Assembly (NCBI RefSeq): GCF_000259075.1
Contig: NZ_AJKI01000004.1
Coordinates: forward strand, 1-64,000
DNA length: 64,000 bases
DNA from: Marinilabilia salmonicolor JCM 21150
GTDB taxonomy: Bacteria > Bacteroidota > Bacteroidia > Bacteroidales > Marinilabiliaceae
Reading direction: 5' to 3'
The notes beneath the pieces are model-generated. The model saw nothing but the letters and a program-made list of their open reading frames with translations. It was not told the DNA's origin and did no database searches. The translations under genes were made by a program, and so were the position numbers. Positions 42,664 through 51,085 of this stretch are shown one piece after another. Positions within the stretch are counted from its first letter, which is position 1, and the number at the start of each line of letters is the position of its first letter.

Positions 42664-45600
42664 ATGAAAAATCAATACTTATTTCTACTACTTACCGGCT
42701 TTTGGATTACCACTTTTATTCCATTACAAGAGCTAAGAGGACAATATGTCGAATTTGTCCAGATTACCGATGACGCCAACATTCAGACCCTTCCTGCCAT
42801 CGATGGGAATTACATCGTGTGGGAAGACTACCGAAACGGCCCCAATGGCGATATATATTTATACAACCGTTCAGACGGCACCGAAATCGCTTTGACTTCC
42901 GATATTGCAGTGTCAAGCACGAATCCTGCTATATCGGGCAACCGTGTCGTTTGGTCAGAGAAGGGAGAGATTTATATTTATGATATCAACACCCCCCAAA
43001 TCGATCCGCATCCATTATTGGTTTGGGCGGGGACAGAAAAGAGTCTCGCCATACATGGGGATGTACTGGTTGGTTCTCATACGGCATGGACAGAGCCCAG
43101 GACCTGGAATGTTTTTATGTATGACTTTACTACGGGCCAACTAACCCTGCTTACAGATGATGACAATGGGGACCAGGAAAACCCCGACGTGTATGGAGAT
43201 TATGTTGTCTGGCAAGATCAACGTTCCGGCGATTGGGATATTTACATGTATCACATCCCCACCGGTACGGAGACACAACTGACCGATGACCCCGCCGATC
43301 AAACAGAGCCGGCTGTTTACGGAAAGCGCGTGGTGTGGCAGGACACGCGTAACGGCGATTACGATATCTACATGCACCATATGACTTTCGGGTTGGGCAC
43401 AGTGTTCGAAAATTTTGACTGGGCATTATGGAACCTGGGGCAGTATAATAGCGATGATCAAATGCACCCCGATATTTACGGAGATCATGTGGTTTGGCAG
43501 GATGACAGGAACGGAGACTGGGATTTGTACCTGTTTACCTTTATAAACGATATCGCAGGTAACTTTACAAGAATGTTCGATGTGGAGCACGACCAGACCT
43601 ATCCGGGCATATACGATAAGTTTGTGGCTTTTAAGGATAGTCGCGACTATGATGGCGGAGCCGATATATGGCAATGGGAAATGCCTCCGGGATGCGATTT
43701 GTCTTTGGTTGTTGAAGATGAGCCAGACCCGGTTGCCACCGGCAATGAACTGGTTTATACCGTGTATGTGAAAAACATTGGCGAACAGGAAGCTGATGAT
43801 GTGTTGGTAACATGTACTTTGCCCGCAGGTGTTGATTATATATATGCTTACAATAGTACAGGTAATGGTGCATCCCGTGTCGACGACGAAGTGTTTTGCG
43901 ACCTGGGTACAATGGGATACAATGATGTTGATACGGTTAAAGTGTACGTTACACCATTGGATGAAGGCAGCCCCATGTTTACCGCTCTGGTTGAAACAAG
44001 TGATGACGACATCAACCAGGAAAACAATACCCAATCTATCAGTACCGAAGTGATCCTGGCATTTCCTGACGAGAACGAAACAGGAACTGTTCCTGATTAT
44101 TCCTATGGAGAGGTTCTTACTATGTGGGGAACCGTTACCGATGAGGGAGTTGCAAACCCCGGACCTCGCGGTGGTTATTCCGAAAGTGAAGAAGAAAGTC
44201 CTTCCGGGGTGTTTTTAGCCAACGGGGAACGCTGGTGGGGTTATCCTGAAGCTCTCCTTTTAATATGTAATGGGTTTCCGGCTTTTAATTATCCGGGTTT
44301 TCATGGAGTATGGGATATGTCTCATCTGGCTTGTTCCAGTGGCATCCTGGGGCATATGGCTGCCTGGGGAGGAGTAGTTATTGAGCCGGAAGAAAGAATG
44401 ATACGATGTTTGGGCGGGGCTATTAATCAGGATGATGGGCCTACGAATCAGTATTGTGTTCCCAATCCATTTGGCTCGGGGGAAATATGTTATGGTATTC
44501 CTTCACAATGGGGATATTTGAAGTCTTATGGTTATCTGCGTAAAGTTGTCAAGGTTCAATCAACGGGGGTATTGTTGGATGGCGATCCTGTAAATATTTC
44601 TGCGAGCCTTACATCGCAAGGTGTCTATGACGGAGATGGGACAATTATAAGTGGAGCTACGCTTTTCCTGAATAAAATATCTGAAACTCCGGGGCATCAA
44701 TGGGGATTGGGCAGGGATTACCTGACTTCAGGCAATGTGGCAGATATAGCCGGCACTCCTGAGATGCTGAATAATATGCTTGGCTACATCACTTATATGG
44801 GGTTGAACACTACCGAAAATACCAGCGGAACAGTTGCCATTGGCGATACGATTGTTGTTGAGATAGCGTTCGATAACACCGTAACTCAAGAAAACCCAGG
44901 CGACAGAGTCCCGGGTAGCGAATCAGAAGGCTGGGTGGGAGAAAGACCGGATGATTTATTTTCCGACATAGCTTATACCAGAACCGACTCGGTTAGAAAT
45001 CTAATAAAAAACAATGGGAATAGCCTTACTTACAATTTAACGAGTGAAACACCGGGTGCTGCTCTTATACCATTAGCACAAGCCGGTCCAAACCAGGATA
45101 CGGATAATGACGGGATTATTGATGCCCGCGAAAAAGGGCCTGATGTTAACGAGAACGACTATGATGGTAATGTCGATGGCTTACCTGACTATGAGCAAGC
45201 TAATGTCGCTTCATTTCATACTTTTGATGGTGAGAATTATGTAACTTTGGTAGTGCCGGAGGATACAGAACTTTCGCAAGTAGTGGTAACCGATAATCCT
45301 TCGCCTGGCGACAGCCCTGAAGATGCCGAATTTCCTTTCGGTTTCTTCGACTTTTCTATTGATGGGCTCGACCTTGGGGAGGCTGTTACGGTTACATTGT
45401 ATCTGCATGGTGGCGAAACCGTTGATAATTATTTTAAGTATGGTTATACGCCCGACAATAATGAACTGCATTGGTACGAGTTTATGTATGATGGCGAAAC
45501 CGGTGCAGAGATCAGTGGTGATGTAATTACCCTGCATTTTGTCGATGGACTTCGCGGTGATGAGGATATTACGGTAAATGGTTCGATAAAAGAGCCGGGT

Positions 45601-45939
45601 GGTCCAATGAAAGATGTGTCAACAGGAGTTGAGGAAGTCGCTGAGCCTGGTGCATTTATCCTGGAACAGAACTATCCAAATCCTTTTACCGGGCAAACAA
45701 AAATAGGTTATCAACTAAACAGTCCGGCCAGGGTTATCATAAGTGTTTTTAACCTTTCAGGGGAAAAGGTTAAAATATTGGTTAGCCAGAATATGCCACA
45801 AGGAAAACATGAAATCTTTTGGGATGGAAGGGATAATTCGGGCAAAAGCCTTAACAGCGGGATATATTTCTATCAAATGGAAGTGATTTCAGAGAACGGA
45901 GGTACTTCGAAAATGAAAAAGATGGTGCTTTTGCAGTAG
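42664..45939 (+). CDS. T9SS cargo with TolB-like propeller and DUF11 domains
   Basis: About 1091 aa from the ATG at 42664 (an upstream in-frame extension to 42541 lacks signal character). The N-terminal third has TolB/propeller-like repeats with a repeated core close to IYGDHVVWQDDRNGDWDLY (near 42820, 43190, 43320, 43480). A DUF11-like beta domain follows at about 43700-44050 (YTVYVKNIGEQEADDVLVTC). The middle region is unassigned, then comes a calcium-type stretch DTDNDGIIDAREKGP. The C-terminal T9SS domain is FILEQNYPNPFTGQTKIGYQ...GIYFYQMEVISENGGTSKM. It is a secreted surface protein of unknown role, adjacent to the 38136 gene and possibly co-transcribed with it. Confidence 0.82.
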   Translation: MKNQYLFLLLTGFWITTFIPLQELRGQYVEFVQITDDANIQTLPAIDGNYIVWEDYRNGPNGDIYLYNRSDGTEIALTSDIAVSSTNPAISGNRVVWSEKGEIYIYDINTPQIDPHPLLVWAGTEKSLAIHGDVLVGSHTAWTEPRTWNVFMYDFTTGQLTLLTDDDNGDQENPDVYGDYVVWQDQRSGDWDIYMYHIPTGTETQLTDDPADQTEPAVYGKRVVWQDTRNGDYDIYMHHMTFGLGTVFENFDWALWNLGQYNSDDQMHPDIYGDHVVWQDDRNGDWDLYLFTFINDIAGNFTRMFDVEHDQTYPGIYDKFVAFKDSRDYDGGADIWQWEMPPGCDLSLVVEDEPDPVATGNELVYTVYVKNIGEQEADDVLVTCTLPAGVDYIYAYNSTGNGASRVDDEVFCDLGTMGYNDVDTVKVYVTPLDEGSPMFTALVETSDDDINQENNTQSISTEVILAFPDENETGTVPDYSYGEVLTMWGTVTDEGVANPGPRGGYSESEEESPSGVFLANGERWWGYPEALLLICNGFPAFNYPGFHGVWDMSHLACSSGILGHMAAWGGVVIEPEERMIRCLGGAINQDDGPTNQYCVPNPFGSGEICYGIPSQWGYLKSYGYLRKVVKVQSTGVLLDGDPVNISASLTSQGVYDGDGTIISGATLFLNKISETPGHQWGLGRDYLTSGNVADIAGTPEMLNNMLGYITYMGLNTTENTSGTVAIGDTIVVEIAFDNTVTQENPGDRVPGSESEGWVGERPDDLFSDIAYTRTDSVRNLIKNNGNSLTYNLTSETPGAALIPLAQAGPNQDTDNDGIIDAREKGPDVNENDYDGNVDGLPDYEQANVASFHTFDGENYVTLVVPEDTELSQVVVTDNPSPGDSPEDAEFPFGFFDFSIDGLDLGEAVTVTLYLHGGETVDNYFKYGYTPDNNELHWYEFMYDGETGAEISGDVITLHFVDGLRGDEDITVNGSIKEPGGPMKDVSTGVEEVAEPGAFILEQNYPNPFTGQTKIGYQLNSPARVIISVFNLSGEKVKILVSQNMPQGKHEIFWDGRDNSGKSLNSGIYFYQMEVISENGGTSKMKKMVLLQ

Positions 45940-45997
45940 GTTGCAGATTATTTTAACTCTGGTGTCATGGGACGCATAAAATAACGTACGAAGTATG

Positions 45998-46015
45998 ACC
46001 GATTTTCGGTTTTTC
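45998..46015 (+). terminator. Short intrinsic terminator after the T9SS cargo gene
   Basis: ACCGA-TTT-TCGGT (45998-46010) is followed by TTTTC, 59 bp after the stop. The stem is short, so confidence is modest. Confidence 0.5.
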
Positions 46016-46229
46016 TTCATGATAAAAGGAGCGCAGGTGCAAGGCAGAAGACAGGAGTAGCTCGAAGCTCGAAGTTTGAAAACTCCATTTTGCAACACAC
46101 CCAAAGAACTAACGAAATGCTGATTTTGAATTTGTTGCCGTTTTTATTAGATAAAGCTTAGGTAGCTTTGGCTATGCTCACTTTCTCTCATTTTGAACAA
46201 TCAAAAATCAGTTACATCCTATAGGTCAT

Positions 46230-46507
46230 TTTATACATGATGTATTGTTGTTCCAGATCCTCATAAGGAAGTTTTAACTGCCGGATTATTGAAAAGATAT
46301 AATTACGCTGAGCAATTTGATAAACGATGCCATGGTGATGCCTGTACCACTGCCTTTTTCAAAACCGCTGATGGTAAATGCACTTAACCCGGATTTATGA
46401 GAAAGTTCTTTTTGTGTTAGCCTCATACGTTTTCGGTAGTCCCGAAAACGCTGGGCTAACACACGAATTTATTCTGCTCTCGATTTTGCGGATATACTGT
46501 CTAGCAT
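46230..46507 (-). pseudogene. Decayed copy of the hipBA-like toxin-antitoxin genes
   Basis: Read on the minus strand from the ATG at 46507, this is a diverged copy of the antitoxin gene at 63391-63681 (RFRDYRKRMRLTQKELSHKS, GLSAFTISGFEKGSG) carrying an early stop after SRAE. At about 46303 the sequence jumps into an internal part of the HipA-like gene (equivalent to about 62490-62550). Most of hipA and the antitoxin C-terminus have therefore been deleted. The region upstream (46508-46810) also matches 63690-63980, showing that promoter and flanking DNA were duplicated too. Confidence 0.8.
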
Positions 46508-46827
46508 TAAATTATAGTTATATCTGCAATCTTCTGGAATTTATGGGTAAAATAAAGATTTAGCTGTATTGTTTAGGACAATCCTGACATTTCTTGAGGT
46601 TTCTTCTCCTTTTTTATGATATTTCTTCTTTTTATAAGATTTCTCTCGTCTTTTCTTTACTTTTCCAATAGCTAATCTTAAATTCTCGAGCAAAAAATGG
46701 TTTTTGATGGATAATGTAATCTGTTAAAAGGGCAGGATTTTTAAAATTTCAAGTTGTTATTCATTTTTCCTGGATAAGGGATTAACTTTCTCCTTTTTAA
46801 GGTTTGGGGATTTTGGTTCAGGAAATA
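46508..46827 (-). repeat. Duplicated upstream flank of the hipBA-like module
   Basis: The sequence TATAGTTATATCTGCAAT, then TAAAATAAAGATTTAGCT, then the pyrimidine-rich stretch TTCTCCTTTT, and on to CCTGGATAAGGGATTAACTTTC corresponds, with substitutions, to 63690-63980. No ORF lies within. It probably held the promoter of the lost copy. Confidence 0.7.
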
Positions 46828-49800
46828 TTAAAAATTTCTTTCCTGGTCTATATTTGTTTGCCCCTTAGTTATTTGCGACGTCATAAATTGTTTTGGCGTT
46901 TCGTCATACACGGATTTGAAGCATTTTATAAAGTAGGATGATGAATTAAAACCAAGTTTGAATACAATTTCTTCGACATTGTATTCTCCCGATTTTAACA
47001 AATCAGCCGCTTTCTTTAATTTAATCATCCTGATATACTCATTGGGACCGCGATTGATTAGCTGTTTCATTTTTCGGTGAAGGTTCCCCCTGCTCATTCC
47101 AATTTCCTTTGATAATGACTCCACACCAAATTCACTATTTGTCAGATTCTCTTCAATGATATCTGTGATTTTTTTAAGGAAAAAATTTTCCGGGGTTTTT
47201 TCCCGGAATATCATCTCCTTATTGTTATTGAGGAACCGATATTCAAAAGAGTTTTTTAGATCCTCTCTTTGCTTTAACAAATTTCCAATTCGGGATATTA
47301 GGAGGCTGTTTTTAAAAGGTTTAGTGATGTAGTCATCTGCGCCTTTTGACAAACCATTTAAATGACTGTTTTCAGAAGATAAGGCGGTTAGCAATATTAC
47401 AGGAATATGACTGGTTTCTTCTTCTGATTTAATGTTGCTGCATAGTTCAAATCCATTGGTTTCAGGCATCATGACATCAGACAATACCAGGTCATAATTG
47501 TATTCATGAAGGAGAGATAGCGCCTGCTTTCCGTCAGAGCAAGTCTTTATCTGGTAGTGTGGAGCCAGAATTGAACCCAGGAATTGTAGCATTTCTTCAT
47601 TGTCGTCCACTATTAGAATCTTATATTCTGTTCCATCCTTTTTTTGGGGAACGATAAGTTTTATAGAGCCGAAAAAGAAATCTGATGAATTAACTTCGGA
47701 ATTTGATGACTGAGAATAGGTTGGTGCGTTCTTTATGCTTTGTTTTAAAGGTAAACGTACTGAAATACAAGTTCCGGATCCCGGCTTGCTTGAAATGAGT
47801 ATTTCACCCTGATGAAGAAGGATGAATTCTTTGCATATAGAAAGGCCTAAGCCTGATCCCCATTCCTGTCCCGTTCCTTTTTCAAAACGCTCAAAAATGT
47901 CAGAGATGTGTTTACTGCTAATACCGGTTCCTGTGTCAATAATGCTGATCTGGAGGAAATCCTTAGATAGAAGCTCTCCCAGTTTAAGGGGGTTTCCGTA
48001 TTTTGCTCCAGGGAAATAAGCACCCTCATCAATAATAACACTTATTTTTCCACTTTTTGGGGTGTATTTAAAAGAATTCGACAATAGGTTGACAAATACT
48101 TTATCTAATTTTTCTTCATCAGCCTCAATCAAAAAATCTTTTTCTAACTTCATTTGATAAAGAACATTCTTTTCCTTGGCTTCTTCCACAAAATAATTGA
48201 AACAATTTTGGATAAACTGGCCAAAATAAAATTGAGTTAACATTAATGATTTTGCTCCGTTTTCCAACTTTCTGAAATCAAGCAATTGATTTATTAGTGC
48301 TAATAGACGGTCGGTATTTCGTTGAATAACCTTCAGTTTATCTGCTGTTCTGGAGGTTAGGTTTTCATAATCTTCAAAAACAGAAGAGAGAGAGCCGGCA
48401 ATAAGTGTCAGAGGCGTGCGAATTTCATGGGAAATGTTTGTGAAAAACCTCAACTTGGACTCATGAAGATGTTCTTCATGTTCATGTTTAATCCTTTCAA
48501 TTAAAATAGCTTTTTTTAAATTAATCCTCTCTTTTCTGGCTTTGTATATTAGCCAGGAAATGGCAATGAAAATAGCCAAATAAATGGCAAATGCAGGAGC
48601 TGATTTCCACCATGGGGGAGGTATTTTTATTGAGATTGTGGCTGTATGATTACTCCATATTCCATCATTATTGGCTGCTTTTACCTCAAATATATATTCT
48701 CCAGGTGGAATGTTCGTAAATACCGCATTGTTGTTGGCCTCGTTGCTTATCCATTCCTCATACATCCCTGCCAATCTGTATTTATAGTGGTTCTTTTGGG
48801 GAAGGAGGTAATTATCACAAGAGAATTCCAGGTTAAAAGAGTTTTCGTTGGGGCTGAATTCCAACGGTTCATAAGAAGATATTGCCGGATTGTATAAGGG
48901 GAATATTTCGCGTTTGTTGTTTACTATTACTTTGGTAATCATGCTTTTGGGCGGTCTTGGATTGATTTTTACATTGCGGGGATCAACAACCGTAAAACCA
49001 TTGGTTCCTCCAAAAAAAAGATTTCCCTGGCTGTTCTGAAAAATGGCCTGAGGATTAAATTGATTGCCCTGGATGCCATCTACTTCATTGAACATCCTGA
49101 TGCTGTTGTTTCTTTTGTCATATAAGTAAATACCTGAGTTTGTTGTTACCCAGAGGTTCTTGTCCTGGGCCTGAATGAAACCATATACATCTTTTCCGGA
49201 AAACAGAGAAATGCTATCTAATAAAACTACAGAGTCTTTTGTCGTGCGGAAAGCGCGAATTCCAATAGCTTTTGTTCCGACATATATTTCCCCATTATTT
49301 ATTTCATTAATAAAATAAACAGTTCCCAGTTGTGAACTGAAATCTACAATTCCTTTATATTCTGAATTTAGTTTAACTCGAGATATTCCAAAATTACTTC
49401 CGATCCAAAGGTTATCATTGGAGTCATAATATAACGAGCGGACATGTTGCAGGTGGTCTAAGTTCTTTGACTCAGTCATGTCTGCTAATGCAGAGATGGT
49501 TTCAGTGGAATAATTGTAGAAAAAAACACCATTGCCAAATGTTCCAATCCAAACCCCTTTTGCGCAGGGTTCTACTGCGTATACATGTTCAACCGTCTCC
49601 GGAAACCCCGGGAAGTTACTTGTACGAATTTGTGTGAATTTGTTTTCCCCAATTTTTTTATACCATAGTTTCTCCCTGAAAGTTCCCACCCATATAGTAT
49701 TATTTTTGTCACGAGCCAGCGTTTTTATATTAACCGGTTTCAATTCCTCGTTTATTTCAATGGATTCAAAAGTTTCCTTTACGGGATCAAATTTATTTAA

Positions 49801-50907
49801 TCCGCCTACTTCTGTTCCTACCAGCAATGAACCATCATTCAATTCAATAAATGAACTGATTGTATTGTCTGAAATTGATTGTTTGGTTTTACTATAATGA
49901 TAGTTTTTGAAATCATTCCCATGTTCATTAAGGTAAAACAGACCACCTGACCACGCACCAAACCATAATTTACCCGAACGATCTTTAAAAATTGAATAAA
50001 TAGATTTGTTTAAAACCGTATGGTGGTATTTTGAATTAATTCGTATGAGATCACCGTCTTCTTCCATGAACAGACCTGAATAGGCCCCAATCCACAAGTT
50101 CTGGTTGTTATCCCGGATAATAGTTCTGACACTTGTGTTTTTCAAATCCCATTTCTTTTCTTTTTTATATTCGAACTTTTTGATTAGCTCTCCAGTATTT
50201 GAGAATACGGATGCACCATGACTTTGGTACCCCACATATATCTTATCATTTTCTATAAAAATGGTATGAGGATAAGATCCAGGCCCCTCAATTATCTTAA
50301 CCAATGTCTTCTTTTGTGGATTGAATTTATAGACCGATCCCTCAAATGTTCCAACCCAGCCCAGTCCGGTTTTGTCAAAATAAATTAAGTGGGGGCGCGA
50401 TTTCAGATGGTTGGCGCTCACATATTTTATTTTTCTGGTTAAAGTGTCCAGACAGCCCAAGCCCATATCGTCAATAATCCAGAATCTTTGATCTTTATCA
50501 AATGCAAAACTTTGAACCGAATGGTTTTGTATTTCCCGGTCTTCATTTGCGTAGTTAAAGTGAATGAAACTTTGATCTCTTTTGTTGAACAGGTCTATCC
50601 CCGAATTTGTGGCAACCCATAATTTATTGTTTTGATCAATCAACAATTGATTGACTATATCATTTCTCAGGCTTTTCGGGTTATTGGGATCATGATTAAA
50701 GCGTTGGAAACCTATGGGGTTGTATTTGTAAATCCCCTGGTTGCTCCCCATCCAGATATTTCCTTCAGCATCCTGAGTCAAACTATGGATGTGCTGGAAA
50801 TTGAGTCCTCCCGGAGGGGAAACTCTGGTGAAATTAAAATCCTGCTTTTGAGCTCCGGTGTTTATGAATAGAAATAAATAAAAATACAGCCAAAGAAGTC
50901 TTTTCAT
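46828..50907 (-). CDS. Hybrid two-component system regulator (HTCS)
   Basis: About 1359 aa from the ATG at 50907 (MKRLLWLYFYLFLFINTGAQ signal). The periplasmic sensor has two seven-bladed Reg_prop propellers (repeats such as GNIWMGSNQGIYKYN, NKLWVATNSGIDLFN) and a Y_Y_Y domain (FSCDNYLLPQKNHYKYRLAG). A membrane helix follows (PAFAIYLAIFIAISWLIY). The cytoplasmic part has HisKA (FFTNISHEIRTPLTLIAG), HATPase (NLLSNSFKYTPKSG, DTGTGISSKHI, GSGLGLSICKEF), a receiver (LIVDDNEEM, LVLSDVMMPETNGFEL, DYITKPF) and a C-terminal AraC HTH (LKKAADLLKSGEYNVEEIVF). This one-protein sensor/activator type binds oligosaccharide in the periplasm. It is divergent from the GH2-GH88-SusCD locus, its expected target. 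Confidence 0.95.
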   Translation of the reverse strand: MKRLLWLYFYLFLFINTGAQKQDFNFTRVSPPGGLNFQHIHSLTQDAEGNIWMGSNQGIYKYNPIGFQRFNHDPNNPKSLRNDIVNQLLIDQNNKLWVATNSGIDLFNKRDQSFIHFNYANEDREIQNHSVQSFAFDKDQRFWIIDDMGLGCLDTLTRKIKYVSANHLKSRPHLIYFDKTGLGWVGTFEGSVYKFNPQKKTLVKIIEGPGSYPHTIFIENDKIYVGYQSHGASVFSNTGELIKKFEYKKEKKWDLKNTSVRTIIRDNNQNLWIGAYSGLFMEEDGDLIRINSKYHHTVLNKSIYSIFKDRSGKLWFGAWSGGLFYLNEHGNDFKNYHYSKTKQSISDNTISSFIELNDGSLLVGTEVGGLNKFDPVKETFESIEINEELKPVNIKTLARDKNNTIWVGTFREKLWYKKIGENKFTQIRTSNFPGFPETVEHVYAVEPCAKGVWIGTFGNGVFFYNYSTETISALADMTESKNLDHLQHVRSLYYDSNDNLWIGSNFGISRVKLNSEYKGIVDFSSQLGTVYFINEINNGEIYVGTKAIGIRAFRTTKDSVVLLDSISLFSGKDVYGFIQAQDKNLWVTTNSGIYLYDKRNNSIRMFNEVDGIQGNQFNPQAIFQNSQGNLFFGGTNGFTVVDPRNVKINPRPPKSMITKVIVNNKREIFPLYNPAISSYEPLEFSPNENSFNLEFSCDNYLLPQKNHYKYRLAGMYEEWISNEANNNAVFTNIPPGEYIFEVKAANNDGIWSNHTATISIKIPPPWWKSAPAFAIYLAIFIAISWLIYKARKERINLKKAILIERIKHEHEEHLHESKLRFFTNISHEIRTPLTLIAGSLSSVFEDYENLTSRTADKLKVIQRNTDRLLALINQLLDFRKLENGAKSLMLTQFYFGQFIQNCFNYFVEEAKEKNVLYQMKLEKDFLIEADEEKLDKVFVNLLSNSFKYTPKSGKISVIIDEGAYFPGAKYGNPLKLGELLSKDFLQISIIDTGTGISSKHISDIFERFEKGTGQEWGSGLGLSICKEFILLHQGEILISSKPGSGTCISVRLPLKQSIKNAPTYSQSSNSEVNSSDFFFGSIKLIVPQKKDGTEYKILIVDDNEEMLQFLGSILAPHYQIKTCSDGKQALSLLHEYNYDLVLSDVMMPETNGFELCSNIKSEEETSHIPVILLTALSSENSHLNGLSKGADDYITKPFKNSLLISRIGNLLKQREDLKNSFEYRFLNNNKEMIFREKTPENFFLKKITDIIEENLTNSEFGVESLSKEIGMSRGNLHRKMKQLINRGPNEYIRMIKLKKAADLLKSGEYNVEEIVFKLGFNSSSYFIKCFKSVYDETPKQFMTSQITKGQTNIDQERNF

Positions 50908-51085
50908 TTTTAAGTGGTTTTGTACAAAAATATACAATGCTGATTACTTCGGATAGCAATCATGTATTAAAAGTGTGACAAATGTTGCATTGGATGAACA
51001 AATTTTACAAAAATGGCTACATGGGTGTTAAATATCCTGTGAGGTTTATTTTAATATTGCTTTAGACTTTTAAACAATTAAGGAT
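50908..51085. promoter_or_regulatory. Divergent control region of the second sugar locus
   Basis: 178 bp separate the HTCS start from the GH2 start, and both promoters plus the HTCS operator should lie here. TAATATTG about 30 bp before the GH2 ATG is one mismatch from the Bacteroidota TAnnTTTG -7 element. No convincing -33 element or operator repeat could be assigned by eye. Confidence 0.35.

Noticed and set aside
43426-44034. 202-codon minus-strand frame inside the TolB-like T9SS gene
   Set aside because: A codon-bias shadow of the propeller repeats; no recognisable domain.
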